Assembly (NCBI RefSeq): GCF_001983165.1 | Contig: NZ_MNPU01000026.1 | Location: forward strand, 1 to 64,000 | Source: Pseudomonas gessardii | GTDB taxonomy: Bacteria > Pseudomonadota > Gammaproteobacteria > Pseudomonadales > Pseudomonadaceae | Length of the DNA stretch: 64,000 bases | Direction: 5' to 3' | In this document: positions 7,644 to 16,420 of the stretch, one piece after another | How the letters are laid out: each line of letters starts with the position of its first letter | Position numbering within the stretch: the first letter of the stretch is position 1 | Notes under the pieces: model-generated | What the model saw: the letters and a program-made list of their open reading frames with translations, nothing else | Database searches by the model: none | Told to the model about the DNA's origin: nothing | Made by a program: the position numbers and the translations under genes

Positions 7644-8753
7644 ATGCCCATGCAGCTTTTGACCCTACCGCCCTCGCCCGCCCTCGCCACGTCGATTCGC
7701 GCCACCGCGCAAGTCTTTGAAGACCCCAAGTCCCAGGCCCTGCTCGCGCATCTGCAGCAAGTGGCGCCCAGCGAAGCCAGCGTGCTGATCATCGGCGAAA
7801 CCGGCACCGGCAAAGAGCTGGTGGCCCGCCATATCCATAGCCTCAGCGCCCGGCGCAAGCGGCCCTTCGTGGCGGTTAACTGCGGGGCGTTTTCCGAATC
7901 CCTGGTGGAAGCGGAGCTGTTCGGCCATGAAAAAGGCGCGTTCACCGGTGCCCTCGGCGCCAAGGCCGGCTGGTTTGAAGAGGCCGACGGCGGCACGCTG
8001 TTCCTCGATGAGATCGGTGACCTGCCCATGGCCATCCAGGTCAAGCTGCTGCGTGTCCTGCAAGAGCGCGAAGTGGTGCGCCTGGGCTCGCGCAAGAGTA
8101 TTCCCATCGATGTGCGGGTGCTGGCGGCGACCAATGTACAACTGGAAAAAGCCATCAACGCCGGGCATTTTCGCGAGGACCTGTACTACCGCCTGGACGT
8201 GGTCAGCCTGGAACTGAACCCCCTGCGCGAGCGCCCCGGCGATATCCTGCCCCTGACCCGGCACTTTATCGACACCTACAGCCAGCGCCTGGGCTACGGC
8301 CCCGTCACCCTCAGCCCCGCAGCCGAGCACAAGCTCAAGGGCTACAGCTGGCCGGGCAATATCCGTGAACTGGAAAACGTCATTCATCACACCTTGCTGA
8401 TTTGCCGCAATGGCGTGATCGAACGCGATGACCTGCGCCTGTCGAACCTGCGCATCGAACGCCAGGACGATAGCCAGCACGGCCTCGACCACAGTGCCGA
8501 AGCCCTGTTGGAGCGCGCCTTCCAGAAGCTGTTCGACGAACAGGCCGGCGCCCTGCATGAGAAAGTCGAGGACGCCTTGCTACGCGCCGCCTACCGCTTC
8601 AGCCACTACAACCAGGTCCACACCGCCAACCTGCTGGGCCTGAGCCGCAATATCACGCGCACGCGCCTGATCAAGATCGGCGAACTGGCGGTCAACAAGC
8701 GCCGCCCCGAGCAAAACCTGCAAGGCGAACGCATGCTGCATCTATCGATATAG
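7644..8753 (+). CDS. sigma54-dependent activator without receiver domain, SfnR-like
   Basis: A 369-residue enhancer-binding protein consisting of the AAA+ domain (about residues 25-255) and a C-terminal Fis-type HTH (about 325-350). Walker A is GETGTGKE, the sigma54-contact loop is GAFTGA, Walker B is GGTLFLDE and the arginine-finger region is REDLYYRLDV. There is almost no N-terminal sensory domain, as in SfnR/short EBPs of sulfonate and sulfone utilisation, so activity should be set by its own level. The 3' end overlaps the convergent ABM gene by 12 bp. The target genes are not evident here, and the adjacent gene remnant at 7501 may once have been one. Confidence 0.82.
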   Translation: MPMQLLTLPPSPALATSIRATAQVFEDPKSQALLAHLQQVAPSEASVLIIGETGTGKELVARHIHSLSARRKRPFVAVNCGAFSESLVEAELFGHEKGAFTGALGAKAGWFEEADGGTLFLDEIGDLPMAIQVKLLRVLQEREVVRLGSRKSIPIDVRVLAATNVQLEKAINAGHFREDLYYRLDVVSLELNPLRERPGDILPLTRHFIDTYSQRLGYGPVTLSPAAEHKLKGYSWPGNIRELENVIHHTLLICRNGVIERDDLRLSNLRIERQDDSQHGLDHSAEALLERAFQKLFDEQAGALHEKVEDALLRAAYRFSHYNQVHTANLLGLSRNITRTRLIKIGELAVNKRRPEQNLQGERMLHLSI

Positions 8754-9107
8754 GTTGCACATCAATGCATTGTCGACGCTGCGCTCGATACTGCGCAGCA
8801 CCTGGAATGAACCAAAGGTCACGGCCGTGGCCTGGTGGGCGCGAATCAATCGCCAGAAGTCCTCGCCCGCGCGCTCCAGGCGCAGGAACGCCGTATCGCC
8901 ATCGGCGCGGGTCTGCCATTGCAGGTAGGTGAGCACCCGCTGTCCATCCTCACTGACCTGCACACTGGCACTCAGAAACCCCTCATGGCCTTGAGCCAGG
9001 CGCTCGGCCTGCTCAGACAGCGCCAGCACCAGCGCAGATTGCTGCCGCGGCTCGATCTGAAACTCGATCAGTTGGGTAAAACCATGGCTTTTCACTGATG
9101 CCTGCAT
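8742..9107 (-). CDS. ABM-domain (antibiotic biosynthesis monooxygenase-like) protein
   Basis: A 121-residue dimeric alpha/beta-barrel type protein. The ABM pattern is visible in GFTQLIEFQIEPRQQSALVL, GHEGFLSASVQVSEDG and VLTYLQWQTRADGDTAF. Such proteins oxidise quinones or other small aromatics without cofactors, or bind haem. It has a promoter with a 19-bp spacer containing a dyad (9157-9187), the signature of MerR-family control, most like SoxR. Size and promoter resemble the SoxR-regulated ABM protein next to soxR in P. aeruginosa (from memory). A redox or xenobiotic response role is inferred. Confidence 0.75.
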   Translation of the reverse strand: MQASVKSHGFTQLIEFQIEPRQQSALVLALSEQAERLAQGHEGFLSASVQVSEDGQRVLTYLQWQTRADGDTAFLRLERAGEDFWRLIRAHQATAVTFGSFQVLRSIERSVDNALMCNLYR

Positions 9108-9156
9108 GACTCATCCCCTTTAACTGTAAGTGCAATCGTGCGATTCGATGCCACGC

Positions 9157-9187
9157 AGGGTAAAACCTCTAGTCAAGTTGAGGTCAA
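9157..9187 (-). promoter_or_regulatory. MerR/SoxR-type promoter of the ABM gene
   Basis: Minus strand: TTGACC (9182-9187), a 19-bp spacer, TACCCT (9157-9162). The spacer region carries the dyad ACCTC..N10..GAGGT (9165-9184). An over-long spacer holding the dyad is diagnostic of MerR-family activators. The half-site CCTCAA resembles SoxR sites but the inner bases are not the full consensus. Confidence 0.65.
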
Positions 9188-9301
9188 GCTTCAACAGGCA
9201 GTGACAGGACAGTCGTCGGTTGCCCAGAGGCCACGAAAGACCTGGCCTATAGTGAAAAGACCGGGAAAACCGGCCCACTGGCAACCTTCAAGGAGAGCGA
9301 A

Positions 9302-9757
9302 ATGAGCGTCAAACCCATCCCCGAGGGCTATCACAGCATCACGCCCTACCTGGGTATCGACCAGGCCGCGCAAGCCATCGAGTTTTACCAAAAAGCCTTC
9401 GATGCCACCGTTTTCATGCGCCTGGACATGCCAGACGGCAAGGTCGGCCACGCCGAACTGCGCATTGGCGATTCACCGATCATGCTGGCCTCGCCCTGTG
9501 ACGAAATGGCCTTCGGTAGCCCTGGAGCGCACCCCACCAGCGTTGGCCTGCATCTGTATGTAAAGGACGTCGATGCGCAGTACAAACAGGCGATCGCGGC
9601 AGGCGCCATCGCGATTTCCGAACCCAAGGACCAGTTCTACGGCGACCGCTGCGGGACGCTGAAGGATCCGTTCGGGCATGTCTGGTTCCTCGCCACCCAT
9701 ATAGAGGAGTTGACCGAGGAACAGATTCGCCAGCGTGCCAAGGCGCTGTTTGCGTAA
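9302..9757 (+). CDS. VOC-family (glyoxalase/PhnB-like) protein
   Basis: A 151-residue vicinal-oxygen-chelate fold protein with the two beta-alpha-beta-beta-beta modules expected. It starts with the GYHSITPYLGIDQAAQAIEF pattern of the PhnB/YdcJ subgroup, has GHAELRIGDSPIMLA in the first module and DRCGTLKDPFGHVWFLATH in the second. The subgroup contains putative glyoxalases and bleomycin-resistance-like binders. No substrate can be assigned. AGGAG at 9293-9297 is well placed for the ATG. Confidence 0.82.
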   Translation: MSVKPIPEGYHSITPYLGIDQAAQAIEFYQKAFDATVFMRLDMPDGKVGHAELRIGDSPIMLASPCDEMAFGSPGAHPTSVGLHLYVKDVDAQYKQAIAAGAIAISEPKDQFYGDRCGTLKDPFGHVWFLATHIEELTEEQIRQRAKALFA

Positions 9758-9807
9758 GCCCCCGATCATCTGGAGGAGCCGGCCTACCGGCGAAAAAACC
9801 GAGAACC

Positions 9808-9832
9808 ACGCGGGGTACCAGGCACCCCGCGT
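9808..9832. terminator. GC-rich hairpin after the VOC gene
   Basis: Stem ACGCGGGGT / ACCCCGCGT (9 bp) with a 7-nt loop, 50 nt past the VOC stop codon. No T-run follows, so it may be a weak terminator or simply a structured spacer. Confidence 0.4.
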
Positions 9833-9932
9833 TATCGGTCGTTGGCGATTGGCGCTGCGATGCGCCGCCCCGACAAGCCAGCCCCGACAGGGGTTTTCCG
9901 CGCGCTTGAAACATTTGCTTTCATTTGCGCCT

Positions 9933-9956
9933 TAGGGTTTTGCGATTCTCATCCGT
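9933..9956 (+). promoter_or_regulatory. Possible degenerate PvdS/Fur-controlled promoter of fpvG
   Basis: TAGGG-N16-CGT has the exact spacing of the PvdS box, and its 3' half (TTTTGC... ATCCGT) resembles the pvdL box, but the -35 pentamer is poor. The opposite strand of 9941-9956 reads GGATGAGAATCGCA, similar to Pseudomonas Fur boxes. Iron control of the operon is expected. Which of the two mediates it is unresolved. Confidence 0.4.
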
Positions 9957-10049
9957 CTTAACTTAGATACAGCCTGTCGCGTCAGCAAAAGCTACGACCG
10001 GCCTTTCCCGGGCCCTCCTTGCCCCCCTCCGATCAAGACCCCCATAGAC

Positions 10050-11261
10050 ATGTCGAAGAAGTCACGCTCCAAACTCTGGTTTCTCGTCCACAGCTGGCTG
10101 GCATTGCCCATCTGGTTCTTCGTACTGATCGTCTGCGTCACCGGGACCCTGGCGGTGGTCAGCCAGGAAATCGTCTGGCTGGCCAACCCGGAAATCCGCG
10201 CCAGCAAGCCATCGGACGATGCCGAACTGCTCAGTTACGACCAGGTCCTCGCCGCGATCAAGCAGGCCGAGCCCACGGCCATTGTCGAAGCCATCGTCAC
10301 ACCAGACGAGTCGCACTTTGCCCTCACCGTCGACATCAGCTACCCCGACGGCCGTTCCGTGGCGGTCTACGTCAACCCGTACACCGGGAGCATCCAGGGC
10401 ATCAGCCCATCGTTCAACTTCCCCCAGTTCACCCGCGCCCTGCATGGCTGGTGGCTGGTGCCGTTTACCAATGGCTTCAGTTGGGGCTGGTACCTGGTGT
10501 CGCTCCTCGGGCTGCCGATGCTCGCGTCGCTGGTCACGGGCCTGGTGGTGTACAAGCGGTTCTGGAAAGGCTTCTTCAAGCCGACCCTGCGCTTCAGGCA
10601 TGGGGCGCGGATTTTCTGGGGGGACTTTCACCGCCTGAGCGGCATCTGGTCGATCTGGTTTATCGCGGTGATTTCCATCACCGGCACCTGGTTCTTGATC
10701 CAGGCGATTCTCGCGGACAACCAGATCACCCTCTCCAGCCAGCCTATCGTGCCGGTGATCTCCCGGGACAAGGTGCCGCTCTCGGCCCCTGGCGTACCGG
10801 CGCCCATGATTCCCCTGGACGATGCCATTAATATTGCCACCCAGCGTATCCCGGGGTTCGAGGTCAGCTTTGTCGGCCTGCCAAGCAATGCCTACAGCCA
10901 CTTGAGCGTCGGCGGCCGCGGCTGGTACCCGTTGATGTACCAGACGGCCGACATCAACCCCTACAACGGTGAAATCGCCGCCACGCACCTGCTGTCCGAC
11001 CGTTCGGGCCTGGAGTTCGTCACCGAGTCCATGCGCCCGCTGCACACCGGCGACTTTGGCGGGATCTGGATCAAGCTGGTGTGGTTCTTCTTCGGCCTGC
11101 TGCTGAGCATGATGGTGCTCAGCGGTCTGTTGATCTGGAGCAAGCGCACAGCCCTGGCCACGCTGCACGCTCTCAAGCGCAGCGCCAAGGCCCCGCGCAA
11201 CACGGCGCCCGCCAACCTCATCGGCGCCATGCAGGCTGAAACCTCGGAGGGCAAATCATGA
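10050..11261 (+). CDS. fpvG: Inner-membrane ferri-pyoverdine reductase FpvG (PepSY-TM)
   Basis: A 403-residue PepSY-associated membrane protein. Membrane spans are at about 14-36, 133-172, 203-226 and 340-362, with two PepSY-like periplasmic regions between. Conserved His residues (HSWLALP, LHGWW, FHRLSGIWS, PLHTGDFGG) could bind haem. In P. aeruginosa FpvG reduces Fe3+ in periplasmic ferri-pyoverdine so the siderophore can be recycled. The gene order here (G-H-J-K-C-D-E-F) matches that system. Its stop overlaps the start of fpvH by 4 nt. Confidence 0.9.
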   Translation: MSKKSRSKLWFLVHSWLALPIWFFVLIVCVTGTLAVVSQEIVWLANPEIRASKPSDDAELLSYDQVLAAIKQAEPTAIVEAIVTPDESHFALTVDISYPDGRSVAVYVNPYTGSIQGISPSFNFPQFTRALHGWWLVPFTNGFSWGWYLVSLLGLPMLASLVTGLVVYKRFWKGFFKPTLRFRHGARIFWGDFHRLSGIWSIWFIAVISITGTWFLIQAILADNQITLSSQPIVPVISRDKVPLSAPGVPAPMIPLDDAINIATQRIPGFEVSFVGLPSNAYSHLSVGGRGWYPLMYQTADINPYNGEIAATHLLSDRSGLEFVTESMRPLHTGDFGGIWIKLVWFFFGLLLSMMVLSGLLIWSKRTALATLHALKRSAKAPRNTAPANLIGAMQAETSEGKS

Positions 11262-11797
11262 GCAAGGCCACCCCCGTTCAAGCGCCCTCGCCACTGCGCG
11301 CCTTCTGGCTCAAGTGGCGCTTCCACCTCAATATCCTGCTGTTGCTGGTGCCCCTGGGCTTTATGCCCAAGTACTTTGCCGACGCCGCGCTGTTTCGCGG
11401 CGACGCCGGCCTGGGTGAGCGCGAGGTTGGCCAAGTGCAGGTCGGCCCCTGGAGCATCACCCTCGCCGAGTTGCGCAATGAAGCGCCGCGCCCCGATCCG
11501 GCCGGCCCGATGAAATCCTTCAACGCCGCCCTGTGCGCCACCTGCGGCGAGCAGGTCAAGGCCACCTACCTGCGCATCGGCAAGCCCCGCAGCCTGCGCG
11601 CCGCCGGGGTGATTTTCTTCGGCACCCCGTACCGCATGGGCGCCGTGCTGCCGATCCCTGAACGCACCCCGCCCGACGCCGAACTGTGGATCACCATGGA
11701 AGGCTGGGACGGCAGCATGCAACAGGCCTCCATTCCCTTGAGTCAGGCTTCGCCTGCCACTGTTGCCTGGTTGAACAAGCAAGGAGTTAAACCATGA
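11258..11797 (+). CDS. fpvH: Pyoverdine iron-release accessory membrane protein FpvH
   Basis: A 179-residue protein with one N-terminal membrane span (about residues 20-40) and a periplasmic domain that contains a CATC motif (FNAALCATCGEQ). FpvH works with FpvG, FpvJ and FpvK at the inner membrane for efficient iron release from pyoverdine in P. aeruginosa. The CxxC could serve electron or metal handling, which is my inference. It overlaps fpvG upstream and fpvJ downstream by 4 nt each, so translation is probably coupled. Confidence 0.85.
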   Translation: MSKATPVQAPSPLRAFWLKWRFHLNILLLLVPLGFMPKYFADAALFRGDAGLGEREVGQVQVGPWSITLAELRNEAPRPDPAGPMKSFNAALCATCGEQVKATYLRIGKPRSLRAAGVIFFGTPYRMGAVLPIPERTPPDAELWITMEGWDGSMQQASIPLSQASPATVAWLNKQGVKP

Positions 11798-12123
11798 CTG
11801 TACTGCGCCTGACCCGCGCCTGCGCCGCGCTGATCCTCGGCCTGGGTGCGAGCAACTACGCCCTGGCCCACAACCCGATGTGCGAATGCAAGGAAATCCC
11901 CGGCGAGCAGATCCAGTGCACCGGTGGCTTCTCCGACGGCAGCGGCGCACCCGGCGTGACCCTGGATGTGATCGGCTACGACGAGACCATCCTGGTGCCC
12001 GGCAAGCTGGGGGCTGACTCGACATTGACCTTCAAGAAACCTGCCAGCGAGTTCTACGTGCTGTTTGACGCCGGTCCCGGCCACGTTGTCGAGATCGACC
12101 AAGCGGATATCCAGGCGCCATGA
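11794..12123 (+). CDS. fpvJ: Periplasmic iron-release accessory protein FpvJ
   Basis: A 109-residue protein with a cleavable Sec signal peptide ending near ALAHN. The mature protein begins with MCECKEIPGEQIQC, a cluster of three cysteines, then a beta-rich domain of about 80 residues. In P. aeruginosa FpvJ supports the FpvG reductase. Start and stop overlap the neighbours by 4 nt. The metal- or thiol-related role of the Cys cluster is inferred. Confidence 0.85.
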   Translation: MTVLRLTRACAALILGLGASNYALAHNPMCECKEIPGEQIQCTGGFSDGSGAPGVTLDVIGYDETILVPGKLGADSTLTFKKPASEFYVLFDAGPGHVVEIDQADIQAP

Positions 12124-12695
12124 GCGGCATGAACCCAGGCAGCACCCAGGTGGTCCGGCCCGCCGGCGCCGGCCACGAAACCCTCTACGTCCTGCTGCTG
12201 TGCCTGATCATCCTGGCCGTCGCCGGCACCGTGGTGTCCCTGCACGGCGAAACCCAGGCCGTCGAGGCCGTGGCCAGCCACCAACTGGACGCCCGCCGCG
12301 ACCTGAGCGCCGCCGAGCAAGGCATCTATGCCGACCTGCGGGTGACCCTGGATGAAATCCAGCTGCTGGCGCAGGAACACAGCACCCTGCCCACACCCGC
12401 GCAGCTGGCCGAAGAAGGCTTTGCGCCGTTCGCCCAGGACGCCAGCTCAGTCAGCCGTGGCGAGCACCGCTGGCAGCTGCTGGCGCCTTCGGCGTACCTG
12501 GGCCTGAGCCAGGCCAACGACACCAGCGGTTCGCTGCTGATGCGCGTGAACGGTGCCGAGCCGGATATCTGGCTCAACCGCAGCGCCAACCTGGCCGCCC
12601 CTACCGACCTGAGCGACCAGGGGCTGATCGCCGCCGGCTGGCAGCAGGTCGTTGCGCAATTCGACGCTGGCGTCACCCGCCAGCATCGCCACTGA
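12120..12695 (+). CDS. fpvK: Iron-release accessory membrane protein FpvK
   Basis: A 191-residue protein with a single membrane span (about residues 22-42, TLYVLLLCLIILAVAGTVV) and a periplasmic domain of about 145 residues (DUF6162-like). There are no cysteines outside the membrane segment. It is the last member of the FpvGHJK group, 23 nt before fpvC. FpvK is needed with FpvH/J for full reductase function in P. aeruginosa, but the mechanism is unknown. Confidence 0.85.
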   Translation: MSGMNPGSTQVVRPAGAGHETLYVLLLCLIILAVAGTVVSLHGETQAVEAVASHQLDARRDLSAAEQGIYADLRVTLDEIQLLAQEHSTLPTPAQLAEEGFAPFAQDASSVSRGEHRWQLLAPSAYLGLSQANDTSGSLLMRVNGAEPDIWLNRSANLAAPTDLSDQGLIAAGWQQVVAQFDAGVTRQHRH

Positions 12696-12718
12696 CCCCG
12701 AGAGAAGATCGATTACCC

Positions 12719-13639
12719 ATGTCTATGTCATCTCCCTTGCTCCGCCTGCTGCTGGTGGGCCTGTTCAGCGTCTTGCTGACACCCCTGGCCAATGCCGAGG
12801 CGGCCAAGCGCCTGCGTATCGGTATCACCCTGCACCCTTACTACAGCTACGTGGCGAATATCGTCGGCGACAAGGCCGAAGTGGTGCCGCTGATTCCGGC
12901 CGGCTTCAACCCCCATGCCTACGAACCGCGCGCCGAAGATATCAAGCGCATTGGCACCCTGGACGTGATCGTGCTCAATGGCGTCGGCCATGATGATTTT
13001 GCCGACCGCATGATCGCCACCAGCGAACGCCCGGACATCCCGGTGATCGAGGCCAACGCCAATGTGCCGCTGCTGGCCGCCACCGGCAATGCGGCCCGCG
13101 GCGCTGGCAAGGTGGTCAACCCGCACACCTTCCTGTCCATCAGCGCCTCCATTGCCCAGGTCAACAACATCGCCCGGGAGTTGGGCAAGCTCGACCCGGA
13201 CAACGCCCGCGCCTACACCCAGAACGCCCGCGCCTACGGCAAGCGCCTGCGCCAGATGCGTGCCGATGCCCTGGCCAAGCTCACCCGCGCACCCAACGCC
13301 GATCTGCGCGTGGCCACGGTGCACGCCGCCTACGACTACCTGTTGCGTGAATTCGGCCTGGAAGTGACCGCCGTGGTCGAACCGGCCCATGGCATTGAGC
13401 CAAGCCCGAGCCAACTGAAGAAAACCATCGACCAACTGCGTGAACTGGACGTGAAAGTGATCTTCTCGGAAATGGACTTCCCGTCCTCCTACGTCGAGAC
13501 CATCCAGCGTGAGTCGGGGGTCAAGCTGTACCCGCTGTCACATATTTCCTACGGTGAATACAGCGCCGAGAAGTACGAAGTGGAAATGACCGGCAACCTC
13601 AACACCGTGGTCCGGGCCATCCAGGAGTCGGGGGCATGA
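12719..13639 (+). CDS. fpvC: Periplasmic metal-binding protein FpvC
   Basis: A 306-residue cluster A-I (ZnuA/PsaA-type) solute-binding protein with a Sec signal peptide (about 27 residues). Likely metal ligands include the His residues in NPHAYEPRAED, VNPHTFLS and TVHAAYDYL, plus a C-terminal Glu/Asp in IFSEMDFPSSY. The P. aeruginosa protein takes Fe2+ released from pyoverdine. The gene overlaps fpvD by 4 nt. By fold alone it could be called a zinc/manganese-binding protein, and the operon decides the assignment. Confidence 0.88.
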   Translation: MSMSSPLLRLLLVGLFSVLLTPLANAEAAKRLRIGITLHPYYSYVANIVGDKAEVVPLIPAGFNPHAYEPRAEDIKRIGTLDVIVLNGVGHDDFADRMIATSERPDIPVIEANANVPLLAATGNAARGAGKVVNPHTFLSISASIAQVNNIARELGKLDPDNARAYTQNARAYGKRLRQMRADALAKLTRAPNADLRVATVHAAYDYLLREFGLEVTAVVEPAHGIEPSPSQLKKTIDQLRELDVKVIFSEMDFPSSYVETIQRESGVKLYPLSHISYGEYSAEKYEVEMTGNLNTVVRAIQESGA

Positions 13640-14382
13640 CGGCGGCTGAACACCTGAGCGTGGCCAGCATCGGCCCGACGCTTGAATTCAATAACATCTC
13701 GCTGACCCTGGGCCGTACGGCGATCCTCGATAACGTCAGCTTCCAGGTGCAACCGGGCAGTATCCACGCCCTGGTCGGCCCCAACGGCGGCGGCAAGAGC
13801 TCGCTGATCAAGACGCTGCTGGGGCAAACCCCGCACCAGGGCCAACTGAGCCTGCACTGGCCGGGCACCCCCGGCACCATCGGCTACGTGCCCCAGGCCC
13901 TGGAGTTCGACCGTGGCCTGCCGATGACCGTCGATGACTTTATGGCTGCCATGTGCCAGCGGCGCCCGGCCTTTCTCGGCCTGTCCCGGCATTACGCGGG
14001 CGCGATTGGCGAGGCGCTGGCGCGCGTGGGCATGCAAGACAAACGCAAGCGCCGGATGGGCGCGCTGTCCGGCGGCGAGCGCCAGCGGGTGCTGCTGGCC
14101 CAGGGCCTGATCCCGGCCCCGCAACTGCTGGTGCTCGATGAGCCGATGTCGGCCCTCGACGAAGCCGGGATCCAGGTGTTCGAGCGCCTGCTGGGCGACT
14201 GGCGCCAGGCCGGGATCACCGTGCTGTGGATCGAACACGACCTGGAGGCAGTGGGCCGCCTGGCGGATCGCGTCACCGGCCTGAACCGCCGCGTGCTGTT
14301 CGACGCCACGCCGCAACAAGCCCTGACCCCGGAGCGCCTGCTCACGCTGTTTTCCACTCACCCACGGAGCGCAGCCCAATGA
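13636..14382 (+). CDS. fpvD: ABC transporter ATPase FpvD
   Basis: A 248-residue ABC ATPase of the metal-transport (ZnuC) class. Walker A is GPNGGGKSS, the signature is LSGGERQRV, Walker B is LLVLDEPMSALDE and the switch His is in WIEHDLEAV. It powers the FpvE permease for iron import after pyoverdine reduction. It overlaps fpvE (ATGA). Confidence 0.9.
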   Translation: MTAAEHLSVASIGPTLEFNNISLTLGRTAILDNVSFQVQPGSIHALVGPNGGGKSSLIKTLLGQTPHQGQLSLHWPGTPGTIGYVPQALEFDRGLPMTVDDFMAAMCQRRPAFLGLSRHYAGAIGEALARVGMQDKRKRRMGALSGGERQRVLLAQGLIPAPQLLVLDEPMSALDEAGIQVFERLLGDWRQAGITVLWIEHDLEAVGRLADRVTGLNRRVLFDATPQQALTPERLLTLFSTHPRSAAQ

Positions 14383-15278
14383 GCTACGAAGCCTTTCGCT
14401 TGATGGTCCAGGGCTGGGCCTCTTCCGGCTACCTGCCGGAAGCCCTGGCCTATGGGTTTGTGGTCAATGCCTTGCTCGCCGGCCTGCTGATCGGCCCGGT
14501 ACTGGGCGGCCTGGGCACGCTGGTGGTGGTCAAGCGCTTTGCGTTTTTCTCCGAAGCCGTCGGCCATGCCGCGCTGACCGGCGTGGCCGTGGGCATTCTG
14601 CTGGGGGAACCCTACACCGGGCCTTATGGCAGCCTGTTCGGCTACTGCCTGTTGTTCGGCATCCTGCTCAATTACCTGCGCAACCGCACCGGCCTGGCCC
14701 CCGATACACTGATCGGCGTGTTCCTCTCGGTGTCCCTGGCCCTGGGCGCGAGCCTGTTGCTGATCCTGGCGGGCAAGATCAACGTGCATATCCTGGAAAA
14801 CGTGCTGTTTGGTTCGGTCCTGACCGTCAACGGCAATGACCTGCTGGTGCTGGCGGTTGTCGGCTCGTTGGTCATGGCCCTGGCGTTGCCGCTGTACAAC
14901 CGCATCATGCTCGCCAGTTTCAACCCGCAACTGGCCGCCGTGCGTGGCGTGGCGGTGAAGACCCTGGACTACCTGTTCGTGATCCTCGTCACCCTGATCA
15001 CGGTGGCGGCGGTCAAGGTCATCGGCGCCATCCTGGTCGGCGCGCTGCTGGTGATTCCAGCCGCAGCCGCACGCCTGTTGAGCCAGTCGCTCAAGGGGTT
15101 CTTCTGGGTCTCGGTGGTGATTGCCACAGTCAGCACCCTGTGCGGGATTCTGCTGCCGATCATTTTCGACCTGCCCATCCCGTCCGGTGCCGCGATCATC
15201 CTCGTCGCCGGCATCGCCTTCGCCCTGGCCGCCATCGCGCGCGGCACGGTCCCCAGCCTGAAAGGGAATCTTGGATAA
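14379..15278 (+). CDS. fpvE: ABC transporter permease FpvE
   Basis: A 299-residue ABC-3 (ZnuB-type) permease with eight or more membrane segments beginning around residue 25. The ATG at 14379 overlaps the fpvD stop. A longer in-frame reading exists upstream but lies inside fpvD and has no family similarity. It forms the inner-membrane channel of the FpvCDEF system. Its stop overlaps the fpvF start (TAATG). Confidence 0.9.
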   Translation: MSYEAFRLMVQGWASSGYLPEALAYGFVVNALLAGLLIGPVLGGLGTLVVVKRFAFFSEAVGHAALTGVAVGILLGEPYTGPYGSLFGYCLLFGILLNYLRNRTGLAPDTLIGVFLSVSLALGASLLLILAGKINVHILENVLFGSVLTVNGNDLLVLAVVGSLVMALALPLYNRIMLASFNPQLAAVRGVAVKTLDYLFVILVTLITVAAVKVIGAILVGALLVIPAAAARLLSQSLKGFFWVSVVIATVSTLCGILLPIIFDLPIPSGAAIILVAGIAFALAAIARGTVPSLKGNLG

Positions 15279-16201
15279 TGCGCCCTGTTTTACGCCCCCT
15301 CGCCCTGGCCATCGCCTGCCTGATCAGCACCCCGCTGCTGGCGGCCGACACGGCCAAACCGCTGCCGGTGGCAGCCCAGTCCGCCAAACCGGTCAAGGTC
15401 CTGGCGGCCTTGCCCGTGACCTACGGGCTGGCCGACGCCCTGCTCAAGGGCACCCCGGTCAAGCTTGAACGCGCAGCACCGGCCAACTTGCCGGGTTCGC
15501 GCCAGACCGCCTACTTTACCGGGCGTGGCGCGCCGGCCTTGCATACCCTGGCACTGGACGCCGACGCGGCCATCGGCCTGCGTTCGCTGTGGCCGGATGA
15601 CCCGCTGTACCCGGTGGCCCGGCGCAGCAATATCCGCATCGTCGAAGTGGACGCGGCCCGCCCGGTAGACGGCGGCTTGCCGGGCGTGGCCCTGCAGCCA
15701 GGCACTGTCGATGGTCTCAATAGCCAGCCGTGGCAATCGAGCAACAACCTGGGGCGCATGGCCGATGTCATGGCCGCCGACCTGAGCCGCCTGGCACCCG
15801 GCGCCAAGGCCCGAATCGACAGCAACCTGGCCAGCCTCAAGCAACGCCTGCTCAAGCTGACTGCCGACAGCGAGGCGCGCCTGGCCCAGGCCGACAACCT
15901 GAGCGTGGTCAGCCTGAGCGATCACTTTGCTTATCTGGTGAGTGGGTTGAACCTGGAGTTGCTCAGCGCTGATCCACGGCCGGATGCCGAGTGGTCTGCC
16001 GAGGCGCTACAAGCGCTGGCTGCCAGCCTGAAGGACAACGACGTGGCACTGGTGCTGCATCATCGCCAACCGGCTGAGGCGGTGAAAGCGGCTATCAGTG
16101 CGGGGGGATCGAAGTTGCTGGTGCTGAACACCGACGGCGCGGACCCGGTGGCGGAGCTGGAAGGGAATGTGGATCAGGTGATCAAGGCATTGGCGCCCTG
16201 A
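15278..16201 (+). CDS. fpvF: Periplasmic pyoverdine-associated binding protein FpvF
   Basis: A 307-residue ZnuA-like solute-binding protein with a Sec signal peptide (cleavage near LLAADT). It is divergent from FpvC and lacks several of the usual His ligands: the first is replaced by LPVTYGLADAL and the second lobe keeps only VVSLSDHFAYLVSGL and LVLHHRQP. This fits the reported role of FpvF in binding the siderophore rather than free metal. It is the last gene of the operon. The REP cluster beginning 17 nt later probably forms the 3' end of the message. Confidence 0.85.
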   Translation: MRPVLRPLALAIACLISTPLLAADTAKPLPVAAQSAKPVKVLAALPVTYGLADALLKGTPVKLERAAPANLPGSRQTAYFTGRGAPALHTLALDADAAIGLRSLWPDDPLYPVARRSNIRIVEVDAARPVDGGLPGVALQPGTVDGLNSQPWQSSNNLGRMADVMAADLSRLAPGAKARIDSNLASLKQRLLKLTADSEARLAQADNLSVVSLSDHFAYLVSGLNLELLSADPRPDAEWSAEALQALAASLKDNDVALVLHHRQPAEAVKAAISAGGSKLLVLNTDGADPVAELEGNVDQVIKALAP

Positions 16202-16218
16202 AAGCAACACAATACCCA

Positions 16219-16412
16219 TGTGGGAGCGGGCTTGTGTGGGAGCGGGCTTGCCCGCGATAGCGGTATGTCAGTTAACAACTGTGTTGGCTGATCCACCGCC
16301 ATCGCGGGCAAGCCCGCTCCCACATTTGATCTGCGCTGCTTTGAGCATTGCGTTCGCTTAACTGATCGGCATTAGGGCTTGCCCGCTCCCACACAAGCCC
16401 GCTCCCACATTT
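16219..16412. repeat. Cluster of REP (GTGGGAGC-type) elements
   Basis: Copies of TGTGGGAGCGGGCTTG start at 16219 and 16235 (exact tandem duplication). The second continues into CCCGCGATAG, its inverted partner is at 16301-16324, and a further inverted pair lies at 16374-16412 (again a tandem duplicate). The 16235/16324 pair forms a REPIN-like doublet. It lies between convergent fpvF and the mbtH-like gene, where it can act as a transcript 3' end. Confidence 0.85.
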
Positions 16413-16420
16413 GTTTGTGT

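Noticed and set aside
12719-16201. A zinc (znu) or manganese ABC transporter
   Set aside because: Folds fit, but two binding proteins flanking the ATPase/permease pair and the preceding fpvGHJK genes match the pyoverdine iron-release operon.
16219-16412. CRISPR-like repeats
   Set aside because: The repeats are inverted REP hairpins with irregular spacing, no constant spacer length, and no cas genes are present.
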